NCBI GenBank assembly: GCA_964633205.1
Contig: CAZWFN010000253.1
Location: forward strand, 1-5,692
Length of the DNA stretch: 5,692 bases
Direction of reading: 5' to 3'
DNA from: CAYVQE01 sp964633205
Lineage (GTDB): Bacteria; Myxococcota; B64-G9
The notes under the pieces were generated by a model. The model was not told the origin of the DNA, did not search any database, and saw nothing but the letters and a program-made list of their open reading frames with translations. A program made the position numbers and the translations under genes. Of the stretch, positions 1 to 5,692 are shown piece after piece. Numbering within the stretch: position 1 is the stretch's first letter; every line of letters starts with the position of its first letter.

Positions 1-1357
<1,357 letters not shown>

Positions 1358-1365
1358 ATCGTACT

Positions 1366-1371
1366 CCTCCT
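1366..1371 (-). promoter_or_regulatory. Shine-Dalgarno site of dnaK
   Basis: A perfect AGGAGG lies 8 bases upstream of the dnaK ATG. This fixes the start codon and suggests strong translation, as expected for an abundant chaperone. Confidence 0.85.
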
Positions 1372-1432
1372 ATTGCTACCAAAGCGGTCGTTCTGAATTT
1401 CCCCTGTCCGTCCGCTTCGTTATCCACCAAGT

Positions 1433-1460
1433 AAGGTATGTCCGAAACGGTTCCTGTCAA
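1433..1460 (-). promoter_or_regulatory. Candidate dnaK promoter
   Basis: Reading the minus strand, a perfect -35 hexamer TTGACA (1455-1460) is followed after 16 bases by TACCTT (1433-1438), a weak -10 matching 3 of 6 consensus positions. The leader would be about 70 bases. The same stretch has heat-shock-like character: the -35 sits in CCTTGACA and GGACATAC follows, vaguely resembling sigma-32 boxes, but the spacing (12 bases) is shorter than usual. No CIRCE inverted repeat (TTAGCACTC-N9-GAGTGCTAA) is present. A weak inverted repeat (AAGCGG 1412-1417 with CCGCTT 1382-1387, 24-base loop) lies in the leader. The -35 is convincing; the sigma factor is uncertain. Confidence 0.5.
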
Positions 1461-1549
1461 GGCACGGCACGAAAAATCGCAGCCGGCCTGAACCGAAAAA
1501 AGGACTTTGTTTCAGGGAGAAATCAGAACGGGCGAGCAGCGATTGGCGA

Positions 1550-2638
1550 TCAGCGGTGGGCGGCGAACTGGGCCAGCAGCCGGCGGCACAGCTTTCGCTC
1601 CGGCCCCTCGCCGATGCGGGCAAACTTCTTGAGGAAACTTGTCACCTTCGGAGCCTTGCCGGAACGGCGTGCCACCTCGGCGAAGTAGGCCTTGAGCGCC
1701 GGGTCGGCCGCGGCGCCCGACTGGTTGAACACCGCATTGGCGAAGCGCTCCGGGCTGGCCTCGGCCATGTCGTACAGCGCCCGGCCCAGCCGGGCCTGCA
1801 GAGCGGCCGGGGCGGCGGCCGCGGCCTTGAACAGGGTCTCGTTGACCGGCGGATCGACGACCATGGCGGCCATGTTGGTCAGCTTGACCAGCATCTCCTC
1901 GAAGATGGCCTGATCGGCCGCCCGCAGCGCCTGCAGCCCCGCGGCCGTGGTGGGAAACTCCTTGACGAAGCCCTCGTCGCTGCCGTCGATCTTGATCCGG
2001 GCCAGGCCCAGGCCGAGCCGCACGATGGGGTCGGTGACCCGCTGCTTGGCCCGGATGATCTCCTGGCGGTACTTGCCCTGGGCCAGGCCCACCGCCGCCC
2101 GCAGCCGCTGGGCCACCGGCGCCTGGTCATCGGCCAGCAGCATGCGGATGTAGAGCAGCGAGGGCTCGTCCGGCATGGCGGCCGGCGCTCGGACGGGCTT
2201 GCGGGTCCACAGCCCGCTGGCCGCGTCCAGGTCGGCGAATCGGAGCTGCTCCTGCTCGCGCGCCAGCGGCAGGCCGGCCTCGCCGGCCTTGGAGTCGAGC
2301 ACCAGCAGCGGCCCGTCCGGAGCCAACTTCAACCCCACGATCTCGGCTCCGGCGAACAACCCGGCCCGATTTTTGCGCCGGGCGGCGTCCATCTTGTCGG
2401 CGAAGGCCTGCGGCGCGGTGCGCGCCACCAGCGGCCGGGCGAACAGCCGGGCCAGCAACTCCGGGCGCTGGTCGGTCTCCTTCTGGCCCAGCAGCTGCAA
2501 ATACTCGCTCCACAGTGCCCTGGCCTGCTCCAGCTCGGCCGCCGGTGCGTCTTTCAGAGCGGCGTACTCGCTCTGCTGGCAACCCGCCCAGCCGGCGGCG
2601 ACCAGCGCGACCCATGCGATGCCCAATCTGCGGACCAT
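1550..2638 (-). CDS. Predicted lipoprotein of unknown function
   Basis: A 362-residue protein with a lipoprotein-type signal peptide: basic start MVRR, hydrophobic core at residues 5-17, then W-A-G-C with the candidate lipidated cysteine at C20. Tryptophan at -3 is unusual for a lipobox, but A-G-C is typical; glutamine at +2 does not suggest inner-membrane retention. The mature part is mostly helical and rich in Ala, Leu and Arg. It contains a likely beta-strand stretch around 98-115 and a basic C-terminal segment (328-362). I recognise no domain or catalytic motif. The ATG start is chosen because it gives the signal peptide and has GGGGAGG 5 bases upstream. The gene follows the lgt-like gene by 65 bases and probably has its own promoter there. 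The same frame stays open far upstream of this ATG, but that part is a shadow of the lgt-like and GIDE-like genes. The reading frame is secure; the function is unknown. Confidence 0.85.
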   Translation of the reverse strand: MVRRLGIAWVALVAAGWAGCQQSEYAALKDAPAAELEQARALWSEYLQLLGQKETDQRPELLARLFARPLVARTAPQAFADKMDAARRKNRAGLFAGAEIVGLKLAPDGPLLVLDSKAGEAGLPLAREQEQLRFADLDAASGLWTRKPVRAPAAMPDEPSLLYIRMLLADDQAPVAQRLRAAVGLAQGKYRQEIIRAKQRVTDPIVRLGLGLARIKIDGSDEGFVKEFPTTAAGLQALRAADQAIFEEMLVKLTNMAAMVVDPPVNETLFKAAAAAPAALQARLGRALYDMAEASPERFANAVFNQSGAAADPALKAYFAEVARRSGKAPKVTSFLKKFARIGEGPERKLCRRLLAQFAAHR

Positions 2639-2643
2639 GCCAA

Positions 2644-2650
2644 CCTCCCC
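2644..2650 (-). promoter_or_regulatory. Shine-Dalgarno site of the lipoprotein gene
   Basis: GGGGAGG lies 5 bases before the ATG at 2638. It decides the start, because the reading frame itself stays open for more than 1,600 bases upstream and offers other start codons. Confidence 0.7.
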
Positions 2651-2672
2651 GCGACCATTCGCTTTCGGTTCG

Positions 2673-2701
2673 ATGATAGCCCGGGGCCGCCACGGCGACA
2701 A
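2673..2701 (-). promoter_or_regulatory. Candidate sigma-70-type promoter of the lipoprotein gene
   Basis: On the minus strand TTGTCG (2696-2701, 4 of 6 matches to TTGACA) is separated by exactly 17 bases from TATCAT (2673-2678, 5 of 6 matches to TATAAT). Transcription would start near 2666, leaving a short leader before the Shine-Dalgarno site. The element begins just past the stop codon of the lgt-like gene. It would let the lipoprotein be expressed apart from, or in addition to, read-through from upstream. This is pattern matching only. Confidence 0.5.
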
Positions 2702-2703
2702 GC

Positions 2704-3615
2704 TCAGCCGCTGGAGCCGGCGGCAGCCTGGCCGCCGCCCTGCTCCCCGCCATCGTCCCGGTCTCCGCTTTCGTCCCGCTCCTGGCTCCCGCCCCGGCCA
2801 GCGCTGACAGCCCCTTCTCCGCGTTCCGCTCCGCGGGCTGTCTCGGGCCACGTTCGCACGCGACCGCGGCGCATCACGCGGATCAAGGCCCAACCGGCAC
2901 CGAAGAACATGGCGATGCACAGCCACTGGGCCGCGGTCAGGCCCAGGTAGCGGGGATCCACATTGCCGTAGTCGGTCGAGCGCAGGAAGTCGAAGCCGAA
3001 GCGCACCGGGGCGTAGAGCAGCGGCACCAGGGCCAGGAAGAAGCCGTCCGGCCGTGGCTTGCGCCCCAGCCAGCGGGTGACCGGATAGAGCAGCAGCAGG
3101 GTGAACAGGAACTCGTAGAAGCCCAGGTCGTGGCGCGCCCCGCCGGGGTACTGCACGGCCAGGAAGAAGTCGCTGCGCGAGCCGGGGTGGTCGTGGGCGA
3201 AGGAGCAGCCCATGCGGCCGAACACCCAGGCGGCCACGATGCCCCGGACGAACACGTCGGCGTAGGCCAAAAAAGGCAGCTTGCGCACCCGGGTGTAGAC
3301 CAGGCTGGTGATCAGAGCGCCCAGAAAGCCGCCCAGCGAGGAGATGGGCGCCCAGATGAAGAAGATCTCCCAGGGGTTGTCCAGCAGCCGATCCGGGAAA
3401 TAGAAGACCATGGCCACGATGTGGGCCACGGTGAACGAGCCCAGGATCAGCCACAGCGCCATGGTGTGCGCCTCTTCGGGGTCGAGCCCCACCCGGGCCG
3501 CCCGGCGCTTGCTGGAGTAGAGACCGACGATGCAGGCGATGACCACCAGCACGCCGAAGGCGTCGATCACCACGAAGCCCAGATCCAGGCGCGGCAGCTC
3601 GATGAACGGAACCAA
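2704..3615 (-). CDS. Lgt-like prolipoprotein diacylglyceryl transferase, divergent
   Basis: Integral inner-membrane protein of 303 residues. Lgt moves the diacylglyceryl group of phosphatidylglycerol onto the lipobox cysteine of prolipoproteins. About seven hydrophobic segments are visible (roughly 12-33, 52-73, 90-108, 119-138, 164-180, 190-207, 226-246). Family landmarks are GR at 133-134 (R134 matches catalytic R143 of E. coli), FYE at 166-168, and VRFGFDFLRSTD at 204-215 (R205 and R212 match R239 and R246). Departures are clear: the usual HGG motif reads S-L-G-G (93-96), and the usual GRxGNFxNxE region reads GRMGCSFAHDHPG (133-145). A charged, Gly/Glu/Arg-rich tail of about 50 residues follows the last helix. 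The start is TTG, backed by AGGAG 9 bases upstream and by an N-terminus that aligns with Lgt. It lies 51 bases after the GIDE-like gene. Family membership is firm; true Lgt activity is not proven, so no symbol is given. Confidence 0.88.
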   Translation of the reverse strand: MVPFIELPRLDLGFVVIDAFGVLVVIACIVGLYSSKRRAARVGLDPEEAHTMALWLILGSFTVAHIVAMVFYFPDRLLDNPWEIFFIWAPISSLGGFLGALITSLVYTRVRKLPFLAYADVFVRGIVAAWVFGRMGCSFAHDHPGSRSDFFLAVQYPGGARHDLGFYEFLFTLLLLYPVTRWLGRKPRPDGFFLALVPLLYAPVRFGFDFLRSTDYGNVDPRYLGLTAAQWLCIAMFFGAGWALIRVMRRGRVRTWPETARGAERGEGAVSAGRGGSQERDESGDRDDGGEQGGGQAAAGSSG

Positions 3616-3624
3616 GGCGTGCTT

Positions 3625-3631
3625 CTCCTTT
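3625..3631 (-). promoter_or_regulatory. Shine-Dalgarno site supporting a TTG start
   Basis: AAAGGAG ends 9 bases before the TTG at 3613-3615. No ATG or GTG occurs in frame between this site and the TTG, so TTG is the likely start of the lgt-like gene. Confidence 0.7.
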
Positions 3632-3637
3632 CGCCGG

Positions 3638-3652
3638 GCTGCGGCCCGCAGC
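3638..3652 (-). repeat. GC-rich hairpin between the GIDE-like and lgt-like genes
   Basis: The 15 bases form a perfect inverted repeat that can fold as GCTGCG and CGCAGC arms around a 3-base loop. It lies just upstream of the Shine-Dalgarno site of the lgt-like gene. No T run follows, so it is not an intrinsic terminator. It could affect mRNA stability or translation of the downstream gene, or be chance in GC-rich DNA. Confidence 0.4.
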
Positions 3653-3666
3653 GACCGGGTCCGGGC

Positions 3667-4308
3667 TCAGGGCTTGCAGGTCGACGGGTGGTCGCTGACC
3701 AGCACCGTCCCCTCGGCGGTCGGGCCGATGAGCAGCTGGCCCCGGTGGCTGCCGGCCTGGCGCTCGATGCGGCCCAAACCGCAGACCGCCACCATCTCGC
3801 CCTCCTCGATCACGCCCTCCTGGTAGCGGATGGTCTTGTTCAAGCCCAGAAAACCGGTGCTGTCGTGGCCGTGGCGCGCCAGCAGGGCCTCGAGCTCTGG
3901 GGTGGCCGAGTTGAAGGTGCCGGAGCGGGCCTTGGCGTCCTTGACCACCGCCACCTTGGCGCCGGTGGTATCGACCACCGCCCGGCCGCTGCCGTCCTCG
4001 ACCACGAAGTCGACCATCCGCTGCTCGTCGACCAGGGTGACCCAGTGCGAGCTGCGGCCGGAGCTGCGCCGCTGCTCGATGACCAGGTGGTACTGGGCGC
4101 AGGGCCGGCCCGACATGGGCGCGCTGGTCTCGTCGATCAGGCGCACCTGGCCCACCACCCGGCCGATGGTGCCGTCGCTGAAGTCCTTGATCTCGACCCT
4201 CGGAACCCGCTTGATGGAGCGCTTGATGCGCGCGTCGCGGTTGAACAGCAGGGCGCCGAGCAGCACCATGAGCGCGATGCCAATGAAGACGAAGAAGATG
4301 AAGTCCAT
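3667..4308 (-). CDS. Membrane-anchored GIDE/BAM-domain-like protein, no RING
   Basis: A 213-residue protein with one N-terminal membrane helix (residues 2-22), a basic stretch (24-37), then a soluble domain. The order of motifs resembles the GIDE (BAM, beside-a-membrane) domain of eukaryotic MUL1/MAPL and its prokaryotic relatives: a strand with GxV at 50-55, SAPMSGRPCAQYHLVIE at 62-78, HW at 88-89, DFVVEDGSGRAVVD at 100-113, RYQEGVIEEGE at 161-171, CGLGRIE at 176-182, and a closing LLIGP...TVLVSD segment (192-206). No RING finger or second membrane helix is present, so ubiquitin-ligase activity is not implied. In prokaryotes the role of this domain is unknown to me. The ATG at 4308 has AGGAGG 4 bases upstream; a TTG five codons earlier overlaps that site and is rejected. 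It heads the presumed operon with the lgt-like gene. The family call is from recognised pattern, not a search. Confidence 0.75.
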   Translation of the reverse strand: MDFIFFVFIGIALMVLLGALLFNRDARIKRSIKRVPRVEIKDFSDGTIGRVVGQVRLIDETSAPMSGRPCAQYHLVIEQRRSSGRSSHWVTLVDEQRMVDFVVEDGSGRAVVDTTGAKVAVVKDAKARSGTFNSATPELEALLARHGHDSTGFLGLNKTIRYQEGVIEEGEMVAVCGLGRIERQAGSHRGQLLIGPTAEGTVLVSDHPSTCKP

Positions 4309-4334
4309 CGGTCCTCCTGCCAAACCCCTGGAGC

Positions 4335-4356
4335 AAAAAGCCCGTGGCTCACGGCT
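4335..4356 (-). terminator. Terminator-like hairpin in the leader of the GIDE-like gene
   Basis: On the minus strand AGCCGTG (4350-4356) can pair with CACGGGCT (4339-4346) around a 3-base AGC loop: seven base pairs with one bulged G. A T run follows at once (4335-4339, the first T paired). It has the form of a short intrinsic terminator, yet it lies between the likely promoter and the start codon. That would make it an attenuator or a block to antisense transcripts entering the operon. The bulge and short T run make strength uncertain. Confidence 0.45.
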
Positions 4357-4385
4357 ACTTCCTGACGAACGTATGCTGAAAACAG

Positions 4386-4414
4386 AGATTACCCAGCCGC
4401 CCGATCAGAGTCAA
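4386..4414 (-). promoter_or_regulatory. Candidate promoter of the GIDE-like/lgt-like operon
   Basis: On the minus strand TTGACT (4409-4414, 5 of 6 to consensus) is followed after 17 bases by TAATCT (4386-4391, 3 of 6). Transcription would begin near 4379, giving a leader of about 70 bases that contains the terminator-like hairpin. The -35 and spacing are good; the -10 is mediocre. Confidence 0.45.
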
Positions 4415-4548
4415 CGCGATCGATCTTGCTGCGATTGAAGCCGGACCGAGACTCCGCTCTGGGATCCGGGGCGCTGGTTGCGGTAGAGTTGCCGGCCGAT
4501 GCGAGCGCACTCGGTGCGGTGCCGTGGGGGCGCCGGAGCGCGGTGCGC

Positions 4549-4554
4549 AGGAGG
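4549..4554 (+). promoter_or_regulatory. Shine-Dalgarno site of the aminotransferase gene
   Basis: AGGAGG lies 8 bases before the ATG at 4563 and decides the start. An ATG at 4555 is out of frame and too close to the site, and an in-frame GTG at 4524 lacks an obvious ribosome binding site. Confidence 0.8.
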
Positions 4555-4562
4555 ATGCGACC

Positions 4563-5692
<1,130 letters not shown>

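Larger units (their letters stand above)
4309..4562. other. Divergent intergenic region
   Basis: This 254-base region lies between the divergent GIDE-like gene and the aminotransferase gene. It carries a promoter candidate and a terminator-like hairpin on the minus strand. On the plus strand only weak -10-like hexamers are visible (TATGCT 4372-4377, TAGAGT 4484-4489), neither with a good -35, so I do not call an aminotransferase promoter. I see no coding frame, tRNA or recognisable riboswitch. Confidence 0.6.

Noticed and set aside
1487..1516. Inverted repeat CCTGAA...TTCAGG downstream of the lipoprotein gene, considered as a terminator
   Set aside because: The stem is only 6 bp with an 18-base loop, and the long T run on the transcribed strand lies inside the loop, not after the stem. 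I see no convincing terminator for the lipoprotein gene.
1556..2950. A 464-codon plus-strand frame over the lipoprotein gene
   Set aside because: Its composition is low-complexity Gly/Arg/Gln/Leu, it has no motif, and it lies antisense to a gene with a signal peptide and ribosome binding site.
1550..4336. A 928-codon open frame on the minus strand spanning three genes
   Set aside because: Only its last 362 codons, the lipoprotein, look like protein. The earlier part is Arg/Gly/Pro/His-rich out-of-frame reading across the lgt-like and GIDE-like genes, which have recognisable products in other frames.
3130..4365. A 411-codon plus-strand frame over the lgt-like and GIDE-like genes
   Set aside because: Antisense shadow: it covers two genes with clear family features and carries no motif of its own.
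4471..4495. Possible sigma-54 promoter for the aminotransferase (TGG...TTGC)
   Set aside because: The GG and GC pairs are not at the required 10-base separation.

Overview
The window comes from a GC-rich Gram-negative bacterium; a Myxococcota/deltaproteobacterial-type genome is my best guess. The evidence is strong G/C preference at third codon positions, a DnaK carrying the N-terminal insertion typical of Gram-negative Hsp70s, a lipoprotein signal peptide, and an unusual Lgt-like enzyme of a kind I associate with that group. The assignment is inference and rests on no database search.

Layout, left to right. Positions 1-1357 (minus strand) hold the first 452 codons of dnaK, cut by the window edge, with a strong ribosome binding site and a plausible promoter in the 192-base gap behind it. 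Positions 1550-2638 (minus) encode a 362-residue predicted lipoprotein of unknown function. Positions 2704-3615 (minus) encode a seven-helix Lgt-like protein (prolipoprotein diacylglyceryl transferase family) with a TTG start. Positions 3667-4308 (minus) encode a small membrane-anchored protein resembling the GIDE/BAM domain of eukaryotic MUL1/MAPL, without a RING finger. The 254 bases at 4309-4562 form a divergent intergenic region. From 4563 to the window end (plus strand) lies a class V PLP-dependent aminotransferase of the alanine/serine-glyoxylate type, lacking only its extreme C-terminus.

The three middle genes read as one envelope-related operon (GIDE-like, then lgt-like, then lipoprotein), with gaps of 51 and 65 bases. 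The Lgt-like protein would be expected to put the diacylglyceryl group on a lipobox cysteine such as that of its neighbour's product. Two regulatory signals stand out: a terminator-like hairpin with a T run in the leader of the GIDE-like gene, between its likely promoter and start codon, and a good sigma-70-type promoter between lgt and the lipoprotein gene. dnaK has its own promoter and is probably a separate unit.

I see no mobile element, CRISPR array, tRNA or rRNA. Nothing here demands a wholly new system. The most interesting items are the GIDE-like/Lgt-variant/lipoprotein module and its leader hairpin. Several very long open frames (up to 928 codons) overlap these genes, but they are composition-driven shadows.
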